Below are positions 9,300 through 19,297 of a stretch of 29,074 nucleotides of DNA, piece after piece. A model generated the notes under the pieces. The model did no database searches and had not been told where the DNA came from. It worked only from the letters and a program-made list of their open reading frames with translations. The stretch covers positions 9,174 to 38,247 of the forward strand of contig BFEA01000627.1 in NCBI GenBank assembly GCA_003427395.1, read 5' to 3'. This DNA comes from Chara braunii. Lineage: Eukaryota; Streptophyta; Charophyceae; Charales; Characeae. Each line of letters opens with the position of its first letter. Positions within the stretch are counted from its first letter, which is position 1. The position numbers and the translations under genes are program-made.

Positions 9300-10400
9300 C
9301 AGCAGTAAAAAATGACAGAATTCATCCTCCTCTACTGGAGAGCTTGGGATCAGATATTGAACAACGAATGAGATTGAGGAATTAACATAACTTGACATAA
9401 CCTCTCCTCCCCTCCCGGGGATCATGAGATTTGCACAAGCGTGGCGAGTTCAGTGGAAAACACTTGATAGAGCTTCGCCTCCCCGCCTGAGGAGCGTGAG
9501 ATCAGAAACTGATAGGTGAATGCGGTAAAAAAAGACAGAGTTTCGCCTCCCCACCTGGGAAGCTTGAGGTCAGATCTAGAGAGGCAGATGCCGCTGTAAA
9601 ACTGATAGGGTTTCGCCTCCCCACCTGGGGATCGTGAGATCAAATCCCGAGCAGCTAGTAATACTAAGAGTTTGACAGAGCTTCGCCTCCCCGCCTGGGG
9701 AACGAAAGATTGACTCCAGAGTGACGGGTGCAGCAGAAAGTTTGGCGGAGCTTCGTCTCCCCAATTGGGGAGCGTGAGATCAGTTTCAGAGCAAAAAAAA
9801 AAGGACAGAGCTTCGCCTTTCCACCTGGGGAGCGTGATGTACGATCCTATGTGTCGATGGCAGTAGAGTCCACTGCGGCTGGAAAAATTTGGCAGTGCTT
9901 CACCTCCCTTCTTGGGGACCGTGTATTTAGATCCCGAGCTTCGATTGCAGCTGGAAAACAAGACAGGGCTTCGCCTCCCCACTTGGGGAGCGTGGAGTCA
10001 GATTCAGAAAAAAAGCAGTGGATTTAGACAGAGCTTCGCCTCCCCACCTGGGGAGCGAGCGATCAGATCCAGATTTAGAAAAAAGTGTGAGATTTAATAG
10101 GGCTTCACCCACCTGGGGATCGTGGGGTCAGATCTAGAGTGGTAAATGTGGTAAGGAGAGACGAGCAGAGACATAGTTTAGTCTCCCTCTTCGGGGAGCA
10201 GGAGAAACCAATCAGTGTAATAATTCAAAGTGGGAAATTTCATTGAGCTTCGTATCCCTTTTAAGTTTTAAGGAATCGTGATCTCTTATCCAGATTTGCC
10301 AATGGGGTGAGGGACTCGACAAGCACTGCTATAAGAAAGCTTCAGAGGTTACTCAAGTCCGATTTTTCAGCAGAGGTTTGCTACCCCACTTGGGGTAGGG
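9300..10400. repeat. Minisatellite of about 70-bp units with a palindromic core
   Basis: At least 13 units are visible. Core starts include about 9326, 9411, 9479, 9547, 9617, 9687, 9757, 9817, 9904, 9975, 10040, 10106, 10183 and 10381, with a degenerate one near 10253. Spacing is typically 60-87 bases. The consensus is GACAGAGCTTCG, then CCTCCCCACCTGGGGAGCG, then TGAGATCAGATCC, then a more variable A-rich spacer that often contains GCAGCTGGAAAA-like sequence. The core CTCCCC...GGGGAG is a small hairpin, perfect at 9757, 9975 and 10040. The unit at 10381-10398 reads CTACCCC/GGGGTAG, a longer perfect stem. The array begins as the LINE 3' end fades. A 186-codon minus-strand frame across it is a repeat artefact. 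Confidence 0.9.
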
Positions 10401-10679
10401 AGTACGTGATGACACGAGGCATGTTCATGTCGAAGGGTTTTTTTGTTCCACAATAGGAAGTGAGGTTTGGTGTTATAATGGCGGTAAACGAGCTTCTCAA
10501 TATTGGTCTTGTTAGTAGTTCTGCTAATAATTGTAGGAATAGTAATAGTATTCTGAGTAATAATAATAAAAATAATACCCGTAATAATAAATAAAATTAA
10601 TAATAAGAAATAAGAGTGGCAGGTAGATGAGGAGCTGTAAAGTGTAGGTGAAGGGTTTTGGATTATGTTGGGGACTGTT
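10401..10679. repeat. AT-rich stretch with TAA microsatellite
   Basis: After the last array core there is about 100 bases of unremarkable DNA, then an imperfect (TAA)n/(AAT)n tract at about 10505-10610. No gene is visible. The tract resembles 19075-19130 in composition but not in order. Confidence 0.75.
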
Positions 10680-11030
10680 GATGGGTGTGGCGAGGGGGGG
10701 ATGTTGGGGTGAGAAGGACTGGAATTCGAAGGTGTTGGTTGGGAGTAAAGGTGTGGGGTTGGTAAGTGGGAATTGTGTGAGTAGGAGGGAGGGGAGGAGG
10801 AGGGGTGGTGTGTGAAGGATAGGTGGAATGAGGATGGGGGGGAAGGGTTGGGAGGTGCGATTGTATTGGGGGTCGGATTGGGGGGTCGGGTGGGGGTGGA
10901 GGGGATTGAGGGGGAATGGGGGTATAGGAAGTGGGGGAGGGTGATGGGAGGGCAGAAAGAGGAGTCGGGCTTGGTTGTAAACTGTCGTGGCGGAAAGGGT
11001 TGGGTGGTAAGACGAGGGGGGGATTGAAGT
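10680..11030. other. G-rich block with predicted G-quadruplex motifs
   Basis: The plus strand is dominated by G runs. At 10836-10852 the pattern is G7-AA-G3-TT-G3, which meets the four-run rule for a G-quadruplex. 10868-10922 holds at least six more runs of three to six Gs with short loops. The short plus-strand frame across it (10812-11027) is Gly/Arg/Val low complexity and is not credible as a gene. It mirrors the C-rich block before the array. Confidence 0.75.
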
Positions 11031-11040
11031 GTTGAATTTC

Positions 11041-12095
11041 CTATCTTTGTCCGCTCTGTGCTGAACTTCTATTGAAGTCCGACACTCTCCGGATCATGAA
11101 GTCCCGTCGATACCCGTTTCTGTTGCCAGCCTCCTCTGTTCTAGACTCGGATGAAGGCAGTGCTCGACGACGAATCTCTACTGAAGGAACTATTCCTCTT
11201 GGTGCATTGTCGTTTCTCCCTTTTTGGGTATTTGCCCTTCTACTGTTCCTTGCGTTGTCCACTCGCTGTCTTTTGCTAAATCGGGTGTTGGTTGAAAAAG
11301 GGACGGCTATTCTTACCTTCGTCTCTTTGGGGGAGACAGTTCGAACCTTGTATGCTGCAATATATAATGAAGTGCTTGGCTGGTGTTGATCCACTCCTTC
11401 CTTCACAGTGTGAGGCTTTCCTTACTTGTCGCTTACTTCACCTCTCGCCTCCCTTCTATGGAAAGTGTGCTCGATTTCCATCTCCAATCTTGATCTTTTG
11501 CTCTTGTCCTTTCCTATTCCTAGTTGTCCTCTTTCTATTTCCGTTTTCCTCTTTCGAGTACCTCCCTTGCATCTCTTATTCCTCTCCTCCTCCTCTCTTC
11601 TGTGGTTTTTCTCCCCTTGTGTGGATCTGGGCGCTGTCGAGCGCATCGATCCGGCACCGCACAAGGCAGCGCGGGACCCTCTCGGTCGCGTCACGCAGGA
11701 GTTAGTTTGAATCCTCGTCGCGAATGTACATGGAGCTTCCGCAAGCCGCTCCGGCCGAGTGCGCCAGCCATACCTCTCGCGAGCCCCTACGACTGGACAG
11801 GGCCTACGCGAGGCACGACTTACCTCCACCTTACGGGAGTTGTCACCTCCCTTCGGTGGGCGTATCCCCGCCGAGCTACCAGTCCACAGTACGAAAGTTG
11901 ATCAGTTGCAATCGCAGAGGTGGACCAGGCGAGGGCGTTTCTCGTTCGCTGTAGCATAGGGGGTACGCGCGGTATCACGCCTATCGGGGCCGTACGCGAA
12001 CCGAGATCTTGGGGGGCTGAAGTCCCAAGCGCGATTCGTCGTCGGTCGACTAGGACGTATCCCACTCACCACGCGCACACTACTCTAACAACATA
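11041..12095. other. Unassigned region, pyrimidine-rich then CpG-rich
   Basis: 11380-11620 is pyrimidine-rich; 11630-12060 is rich in CpG. Overlapping open frames of 100-137 codons occur on both strands (for example 11072-11389 and 11292-11705 plus, 11041-11406 and 11422-11829 minus). None carries a motif I recognise. One has a single hydrophobic run near 11200-11280. With both strands open over the same bases I do not call a gene. Part of it may be flanking sequence of the minus-strand gag element. Confidence 0.4.
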
Positions 12096-12100
12096 CAAAA

Positions 12101-12116
12101 ACACACACACACACAC
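12101..12116. repeat. (AC)8 microsatellite
   Basis: A perfect AC dinucleotide run follows a short A/C-rich lead-in and is followed by GCACCTACACATAT. It is a simple repeat without evident function. Confidence 0.9.
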
Positions 12117-13605
12117 GCACCTACACATATACAGAACGACACTAGACGAACAACGCGACAACACTCCTAGTCCCTTAGTGGTCGTCCCATAACTCTCCGA
12201 TGCGGAAATCGGATAGGCGTCGTGCACGTAGGCAGCCACACCCTTTAAGTTTTTACTCCTTCGGTAAGGCGTGGGCCCGCGGCCAGGTTGTGCCGGCCAA
12301 CAGCCATCCCTAGGGGTTATGCCCTAGTGGGGCTAAAGTTGTACCGTTTAACTTGGTCTTCCTTATATGCCCTAAGATTAACACTAGTGGTTGGACGGTG
12401 TGTCGCAACAATACAGGTCTATTGCGGGACTACACATAGGCCTATCACACATAAAAGGTATTTACCAACCCTCTGTGGGACAACACAGAGGAAACATGGC
12501 AACCTCTCCACATTCACAAAACAGAATCACCGCCAGATTCACAAGGTCGTGACCTCCCAATTTGATCAGGGTAAGAAGGTTACACATCTTAATGATATCT
12601 CTCAAAATCAAACCATTTTGCGACATTCCTGAAAATCCCACCAAATGGCCAACAATTCCTGGTCCCTCTCGTCAGTCTTTATCTTCCCACAACCAGCTTT
12701 CCATGCCTTTAAATCTATTAACCACCTTTCATGCAAGGGGGTCACACTCAATAGGTCTCCCAGCCATCCCTCTCTCTCTAGGAGGAGCTCTCACATGACC
12801 TTTGTAAAACACCTTCCTTTTTGAAGATGAGTCTCCCAAGTAAAACATAAGACTGCCTTTCTACTTAAAAGGTGTCTCAACCGTAAAACCACACGAACTG
12901 AGAGGCCAACTTATGGGCCCTCGGCACAACTCAAACAATAAACGTTCGGCATGGTAAGCATTCAAGTCTCAAAGACTCATAAATCCTTTAGGATCCCCAC
13001 ATTTTTACAAAACAGACTGCACTTCCCCTTCTTATACTCGGCCCTATCATTCGCCCATGGGCAAATCGCACGAGTATACCGAAGAGTAGACAGTTCACAC
13101 CCATCCACAATTACCAAATACGAAACATACGAGATGTTTTTCACATATCTTTCACACGAACCATCATACATCAGGAAAAAACACACATGTGAGAGTGAGA
13201 GTGATCGTCATACACAAGGAAGTCGTCTCAAAATCTCCACTCCGTATATACTCAGGAATAGAATGCCCCTCAAAAACCAATACCGGTACTCAACGCCCTG
13301 TCCCTCTCATATCAAACAGACTCATGTCTCAAGTGTCTTAACTCTTAAAAACACTCTTAAGAGTACAAGTGAAATATGAGTACTAAAACGAAAAGGTAAA
13401 CCAAGTATTTTTTAATATCACACAACTGAGTCCTTTCTCCTGAGTTATAACAAGAAAAATTCCCCCAAAACTCTACTGTACATTATCCTCTACCTATGTA
13501 CAAGAGAACATGACACATGTATCCGACTCATAGCATCTACATCCCTAACTCATTTTCTATGCACAAGGACATCTTACCCTTACTGGCGTATAAAAAAAAC
13601 AGCCC
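12117..13605. other. Non-coding stretch downstream of minus-strand gag
   Basis: Frames of up to 142 codons (12951-13379, plus) have no recognisable motif and biased composition. On the minus strand this is where protease and polymerase would follow the gag at 13606-16380. I looked for D-[ST]-G, YxDD, RNase H and integrase motifs and saw none. It may be the 3' untranslated part of the gag element. A 3' LTR was not identified. Confidence 0.5.
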
Positions 13606-16380
13606 CTACTCACTCATCTCCTCCTGGTTTTGCCTATTCAACTGAGCTCTCTCCACCACTCGACCATGTCTATCGCACATCCTTCCACCCCGCTCAGTAA
13701 CCCTTCCCGCAGCCTTATCCTTGAGGAACTTAGGACACTCTAGGGCCCTGTGCATACCATCCAGAAAGTAGAAGCACATAGCCTCCGACTTTCTCTGAAA
13801 CTTCCTCTTCTTTTTTTGGGCCCCTGACGACGGGAGTGCCTCTCCTGTCTCCCTGCCCACCTCGTGACTCTGAGGCAGGTGTCACGACCCCTCAACCCTC
13901 TTCCCAAATCCCTGAGCACTCGACTCCCCTCGCCCCTCACTTCCCTCGGGCCTGTACTCGGGAGTATCCAACCTCCGTGGCCTGCCCTCGTGGGTCCTTT
14001 CTGTCAAAGCCACTTCCTCACTCTCGCGAGGCTCCGAAGTCTGGGGAGTAGCTGCCCTTGCAGGCTGGCTCGTGGCCTCCTGCTGCTGTCGCTCAGTGGC
14101 CTGCCCTACTGAGTCAATCCTAGTGGCCCAGGAGCCCAACTGTGTCCTCAACTCCCTCATTTCTGGCACATGCTCCGGGGTCTCCACTCTCTGAGGCCTT
14201 TCTGATAGCATATCTACTTCCATGGCGGCCACCAACTCGTCCAAGCGTGATGACTCTCTCCCTTGTGCCTCGGACTGAGGGGGTACCACTGCCCCAGTAA
14301 GGGTCCCTTCCTGCGCTTCCAAAAGGATCGTGAGCGACTCTTCTGCAACTTCTTCCTCTGCCGGTGCAGGCTGGGGTTCCTGAATTGGCACCTCCATAGG
14401 GGCCTTAGCTGAAGTAGGGGCCTCTTGCCGCGAGGCTAACTCAGTGGGAGCCTTGAACTCAAAACTTCCCTTGTTAGCCTCCCTCCTTGCTTCTACTTCA
14501 GCCGGGTCCAGAAACACCTTCTTTAATTCTTCCTGCTGAGATGTCTCTGCCGCCTTTCCCTCGCCAAACAGTCCCTGCATCCCTTCACCCTGAATGCCAC
14601 ACCTGCTCTGTTCAGTCCAATCGACCACCTTAGTGGCTGAAAATCTTTCCACTGCAACTGACATCTCCTTGAGCCTTTTCTCCCACTCAGCTTCTTTCGC
14701 TTCCAGGTGAGTCCTCCAGGCCTTATTCTCAGTCTTTTCTTCTACGAGCTGGGCAGTCAGCTGTTCCACCTCTCCCTTCCCGATTGCCAGCTCATCACTG
14801 AGCAGAGTATACCTCTGGAAGGATGTGGTGGCTGCTTGTCGTATCCTTCTGTCCACCTGCTCGATGGCCCTCCTGGCAGCAGAAAATCCCAGCCCTCCAA
14901 TCTCTATTGCCTCATCTGCCCTCTCATCCGCCTGCCCCGCCTCTTGTGACCTCTGGCGAGCTGCCTCCCTTCGGCTCTCATATCTGGCCCATAACTCCTC
15001 AATCCTCTGCTCGCTCGTCCTGGGGTCAACTGGTGGTGTCGGTGCTATTCCCGCCGCCTCCATCCTTTCCTTCTGCTCATATATCTCAGCAAGGCTGGCC
15101 TGTATCCTGGTAGACTTTGCCTCTGCGGTCTCCTCTGACGCCTTTTCCGCTCTCACTCCACGGACCTCCCTGGCTGGAGCCTGCGCGCCCCTCTCAGGCT
15201 CGACGTGCGGTGGCCCAAACGATGGCCCAACCGAGCTAGGCACCTCAATATCAGGGTGCTCAGATGCATGTGAGGCTAGGCGTGAATCAATGACCACGCG
15301 GGACTCAGTCCTCCATCCCTCTTCTGGTCCCCGTGCCTCAACCTCTTGTTTGGGTGACATAGTGGCTTATGGCGGGGCCGCTGGAATCTCCTGGCTATCT
15401 GGCTCGGGGACTCCCTCTGGCCAAGGCTGTCGTACCTGCTCTGGAACTGGGGTATGAGGAGGACTGTCACCCTCTATCATAATAATCTCCCCATCATGCA
15501 ACTCCTCCTGTCCGCGTGGCTCAGTCTCAGGCTCAGCCATTGAAGGGGCTTCCCACTAGGAAGCATCAAGATGGGCTTCCAGACTCCTGAACGGAGCCTC
15601 TGATGGTCTGCTCTCTCCCCGCCCTGACGATCGCAGCGAAGGTCTCTGTAGGTCACTGCTAGTAACCTGGTGGAACTCCACCTGCCTGACTCCACAGGCA
15701 GGGAAAGATTCTGCTCGCCCTCCTTCCCGTTGCGCCAAAGCCTTCCGACCTTCCCTCAGCCTCTTGCTTCTTCGCCTCCTATCAACCCTGGGCTCAGGTC
15801 TATTTGGTTCTGGTCGTCGAAACGCCTCCCTCAACTGAGCCTGGCAGTCCTCCCAGTCACGTGCCCTATCTCGGATCTGTCTTGCCAGTGGTCTGTCCGC
15901 CCTCTTGGTCCATAGGAGTAGGGTCTGCATCCATTCATCCCTCTGAATTCCCTGATCACTCATATACTGCTCATATGTTGGGATGAACTCTTCCGCATTT
16001 CCCTCCTCCAACCGAATAGGCAATCCATCACGCCCCACAGGCGAAGCCCTTAGTCTCTGCATCCTTGCTTCCACCTCCGGCCAGGTCAATGTCTCCTCCC
16101 TGATCTGTGCGATAGGCTCCTCAAATCGCCCAATCCCTCTCAAATGTCGTATCCTCTCCAGTATGTCCCACCCTCTCTGGGTCGCGTGATCTCGATAGAC
16201 GTCTAGGAAGAGCTCGATGTTGTCATCATCAAAGACAGGTGTAGGCTCTCTTCTGAAGGGCCCATGCCGCTCTCCCTCTCCGGATGCCTCGAGAGGTCTC
16301 TGTCGTGGCCGTGTGAGACCTGTTATAGTTATATTCGGATACCCCAAAGGGAATAATGTAGTTAGGGGAAAGGATCGCAC
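13606..16380 (-). pseudogene. Gag-like polyprotein of a retroelement, three internal stops, no pol
   Basis: A single minus-strand frame runs 16380 to 13606, interrupted only by TAG at 15556-15558, TAA at 15367-15369 and TGA at 13882-13884. The N-terminal part (about 16220-15830) is capsid-like: IELFLDVYRDHA, IRHLRGIGRFEEP, GNAEEFIPTYEQYM, then TLLLWTKRADRPLARQIRDR. A long Glu/Ala/Arg/Gln-rich stretch with coiled-coil character (about 15170-14600) follows, then a Pro/Glu linker. A zinc knuckle lies at 13776-13735. It reads C-F-Y-F-x4-H-x4-C, so its second Cys is replaced by Phe. About 920 codons in all. Particle assembly and RNA packaging are family knowledge. Three stops but no frameshift suggest relatively recent decay. 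The start may be the GTG at 16380 or lie upstream through splicing. Confidence 0.8.
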
Positions 16381-16400
16381 ACATTAGATGAAACTTATAC

Positions 16401-16540
16401 CTTAAGTTCCCTGCCTCCAGAACCCCGCTTGGGCTCCGGCAGAGCTCTCGCAATCAGTGGGTGACCTCCCACAAGGTCTTGATGCGGACCTATGGGTTGC
16501 AATCCCGCCTGCCGCCTTCCTCTCTGAACATCAGAATAGA
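16401..16540 (-). other. Possible upstream gag exon
   Basis: On the minus strand a pyrimidine tract ending in CTTACTCCAAG precedes 16540, and AACTTAAG is followed by GTATAAG at 16400. The 140 bases between are open in one frame (VYSDVQRGRRQAGLQ... ending RGSGGRELK). The next acceptor-like site, CTATAACAG, ends at 16320, just upstream of the capsid-like region. The reading phase across that 81-bp intron is off by one base, so a small indel or a different splice choice would be needed. I judge it a candidate only. Confidence 0.3.
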
Positions 16541-16589
16541 CTTGGAGTAAGAAGGATAGAAAGAGATAGGTTAGACTCTCGAGATCCAA

Positions 16590-17273
16590 GAGTGGGACAA
16601 CTCAACTCACAATGAGAGGGCCTTGAAATCTGGATGCGCCCGAGGGCCCCGCAATGGCAGCCAATTCGTATGAAGATAGCTGGGTCCCCACCACAAAGTC
16701 GCGAAGCCAGTGCTATGAAGATCCCCTAAGTTGCTGCAGTGACCCCTCAATTCGTGCTGCCGTTCCCTCAGACCAAACCGCAGGAATGCAGCCTAAAAAG
16801 TCCGCGTTCAAATAGAGCATAACCCTTCCCTTGCTTTATTCGAGGTGCAGGTGAAACGCAGCGAGTCAAAGCACATTGCCCACAACAGCCGTGCACAGTA
16901 TCAAGGCCCTGCAGCACTGTTCAGCAGCAGTGCACAATGAAGAACAACGCCATCCACAGTAGCGGCGCACAGCGCGATTTAATATTTATTGATAATGGTA
17001 CGGAGCCCGCGTACTACAAGCCCAATGTGCAAGCTTACGGTCCTGTCCAACCATGCTCAGCAAGTGTATTGTTTGCTCCGCACGCCCCCAATCACATCAA
17101 TACAGCAGCACTGACCGGGTAACTGGTCGACAACAGCAACCATAATAAATCAGCAATCCTCAGGCCCCGAAACCACAGTCCACCGCTTGCAGAATATGGT
17201 AGCAGCAGTACCACAGTAACAATCGCAATCGTATCTGTCACCGCAAAAAAGCACAGTAACCTCTCAGCAATAA
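16590..17273. other. Non-coding leader-like region, CAG-rich
   Basis: No convincing frame is present. CAGCA and GCACAGT motifs recur between about 16860 and 17270. On the minus strand this would be the 5' leader of the gag element. A plus-strand frame at 16937-17122 is only 61 codons with no motif. Confidence 0.45.
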
Positions 17274-17346
17274 GCCCAACAGTTTGACTCAGAAACCATC
17301 AGCATGCCCAACAGTTTGACTCAGAAACCATCAACATGCCCAACAG
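17274..17346. repeat. 32-bp direct repeat, two copies plus a partial third
   Basis: GCCCAACAGTTTGACTCAGA with its continuation AACCATCAGCAT starts at 17274, again at 17306 with one change, and partially at 17338. The copies are nearly identical, so the duplication is young. Confidence 0.9.
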
Positions 17347-17920
17347 AGGCACAGTCGTGACTTGGAACACAGGCTGTGACTCCGAGACACAAGGCGTGGC
17401 TCGAAACCAAAGGCTTCAACCACTTCAGGATGAAAAGACCGCAGCACTGGAGCACCAGCCGCAGCAAATGTTAATGAGGTCCAACCACCCTGTCGGAGCA
17501 GTAGTCCACTGAACAGAAACAATCAATAGCTGGATGCGAGGTAGCAGTTGCTTGACGATGGGCAGTAACTCCCCAAGCTCACGGCAGCCCCCACGCTGCT
17601 TCCGAAATCGGAATGAATCTTTCCGCTCGGACATGGGCGGGCACACAACCACACCCCTCAAGGCACCTCGAAGTTTGGCGCCGTAGCTCGACTTTCGGTC
17701 CGCCCCGCATCACCAGGTGTCCGAGGTAAGTTCTCTCCCACGCTCCTACCCCAGTACTCCTCGTCTCCACTTCTCGCACATACCTCCTCCTCCTACTCAC
17801 CCAGTCTTTCCTCCTCCTGTTACATGTATTCGGTCGCAACTGCGACCCGATTCAAGAGGCGGCCATTGCCAGGTACGTGCTCTCCTCCTTCCTTCATACC
17901 TTCTCTCTCCTTTTCGCCGA

Positions 17921-17924
<4 letters not shown>
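17347..17924. other. No identifiable gene
   Basis: Minus-strand frames of 60-86 codons (for example 17579-17839) lack recognisable motifs. The plus strand grows pyrimidine-rich towards the microsatellite. GGTACGTGC at about 17870 and GGTAAG at 17726 look like splice donors but have no coding context. Confidence 0.4.

Positions 17925-17975
<51 letters not shown>
17925..17975. repeat. (CT)n microsatellite
   Basis: About 23 CT units end in CCCCCT and a short GT run. Ser/Leu-repeat and Glu/Arg-repeat open frames crossing it on both strands are products of the dinucleotide repeat. Confidence 0.95.
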
Positions 17976-17977
<2 letters not shown>

Positions 17978-18126
17978 CCTGTGTGTGTCTGCCCCCCTTA
18001 TGTATGGATGTATCTGTCCGCCCGTTTGGCCAGATTCGTCCAAGCCAAAGCAAAGAAAGTCTTGAGCGGTACAGACCATGACAAGGGGGGAATGGAGATC
18101 ACGATCCGCACGTGTAGGGCGATTTA

Positions 18127-18298
18127 GACAAACCAGCACAGCAACGGAGTCGAGCACGGCGATGATCAGAAGCTCTTTGGTGATGACCACAAAGCCCTAC
18201 ACGGAGACGAACGGGAGAGCCTTGATAATGATCACGATGGCAGAACGCACAATGGTGATCACAACGAACTGTTCTGCCTCGAACATGCAAAAAGATGA
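18127..18298 (+). other. Short Asp/His-rich open frame of unknown meaning
   Basis: Between a TAG at about 18124 and the TGA at 18296-18298 one plus frame reads 57 codons with recurring units GDDQKLF, GDDHKALH, GDERESLD, NDHDGRTHN and GDHNELF. The repeat is visible at both DNA and peptide level. No start codon is present. The opposite strand is also open. It may be a short tandem repeat rather than a peptide. Confidence 0.25.
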
Positions 18299-18349
18299 CG
18301 AATCTCCCACCAAAAACGCGAACAGATGCGCAACTCTCGAGTAAGTACA

Positions 18350-19074
18350 AAACTAACGAAAATAACCGAAAAGAAAAATGATGAAAAATGAACCTTCCTT
18401 AGAATACGAGGAGACACATTTCGCTTCTCCCTTGATTCTTCCCGACGCCTTTTTCCCTTCCTATCTTCTAGCATACCCCACCATTCGTCGTTCTAATAAG
18501 CTCTTCCTTTCTCTATTTCCTCACCCTCGTACCAACTCCTCTCAGCTGACTTCAATAGGAGTTGATCGAATTGGACTCTCACTCCTCCGCCATAGCCATC
18601 TTCGAGGACCTCTGCGCAGTCTGTTCTTTCACTAACGCCGATTCTACTAATCTATCCCCCAGTCTAGCTTCACCACTACGCTCGCCCGGTCCCCAAACCT
18701 CCATTACACTTCTTCCTGCTCGATTCCGATCGACCGAGCTATGCACTCTTTGTTCTGCCATGCCCGTTTCCTGTTACTCTCTTCACTGACTGTATCTGGC
18801 GCCGATCCGCGTCCAGATCCATCCCCTCCTCCTTGTGTTCATACCCGTCGGCCCCTCTCCTCGCTTCGTCTGCTGGTAACGCAACTCCTTAGTAGCGGTC
18901 GATCCACAGGGGTCGGCCAGCGTTCATAGCAACGCGACCGTCTCAAATGAAGCTCGGAGAACAGTTCAATTCGCTCTTATACTCGAGACTGACGAACGGT
19001 TTGCACAGCATTGCTGCTGTGAACCTCCCGCAGCGCCATTGGCCCACTGTGTCTGGCCTCGTTCAAACGGGACT
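18350..19074. other. No identifiable gene
   Basis: Mixed-composition DNA, pyrimidine-rich between 18410 and 18720. Plus frames of 62-85 codons have no motif. Nothing recognisable on the minus strand. Confidence 0.4.
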
Positions 19075-19130
19075 AGAATAAGAAATAAGAAGAAAAAATA
19101 AAAAATAAAAATAAATAGTAATAACTTAGA
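19075..19130. repeat. A-rich tract, possible retroposon tail
   Basis: The tract is a run of AATAAGAAATAAG-like and AAAAATAAA-like words. On the plus strand it could be a decayed poly-A tail; on the minus strand it reads as a T-rich end about 170 bases past the tRNA-like boxes at 19298-19353. Confidence 0.5.
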
Positions 19131-19297
19131 GATAGAAATTAGAAAGGCCGATAGGGGAGGGGAACCGATGGTACTTGGTCCTGCCTCGTGGGCCCGTGGT
19201 CGGATCCCCCAACAAGACTAAAGGGGATAGTCCCGTAGGACCCTCAACCCCTCAGTTTACTCCGTAGCGCTTCTTTGCTCCTCCAATGCTGGCTGCT

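Larger units (their letters stand above)
346..9400 (+). mobile_element. Decayed L1-like non-LTR retrotransposon (LINE)
   Basis: The element has two coding regions in the usual LINE order. ORF1 is nucleic-acid binding with a zinc knuckle. ORF2 has an APE-type endonuclease, a reverse transcriptase and a C-terminal zinc finger. No RNase H domain was seen. Both ORFs are broken by stops and frameshifts, so the copy is dead. A foreign segment at about 3340-4482 interrupts the endonuclease. The 5' end is uncertain because the leader may reach back to the window start. No clean poly-A tail or target-site duplication was seen; the 3' end passes through C-rich DNA into a tandem array. Clade assignment as L1-like rests on domain order and is an inference. 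Confidence 0.85.

Noticed and set aside
9300-10400. CRISPR-like layout: palindromic repeats separated by variable spacers.
   Set aside because: Repeats differ from each other, spacers are related to each other, spacing varies from 60 to 87 bases, and the setting is a eukaryotic nuclear genome. It is a diverged minisatellite.
10812-11027. Gly/Val/Arg-rich plus frame.
   Set aside because: It is low-complexity translation of a G-rich block.
11072-11389. 105-codon plus frame with one hydrophobic segment, possible small membrane protein.
   Set aside because: It begins at a TTG rather than a well-placed ATG, the opposite strand is equally open, and there is no recognisable family.
12951-13379. 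142-codon plus frame.
   Set aside because: No motif or family likeness and amino-acid content typical of random A/C-rich DNA.
14825-15457. 210-codon plus-strand open frame.
   Set aside because: It lies opposite the Glu/Ala/Arg-rich gag on the minus strand, and its Ser/Ala/Pro content is the complement of that coding.
17717-18190. Open frames on both strands with Ser/Leu or Glu/Arg repeats.
   Set aside because: They come from the (CT)n microsatellite.
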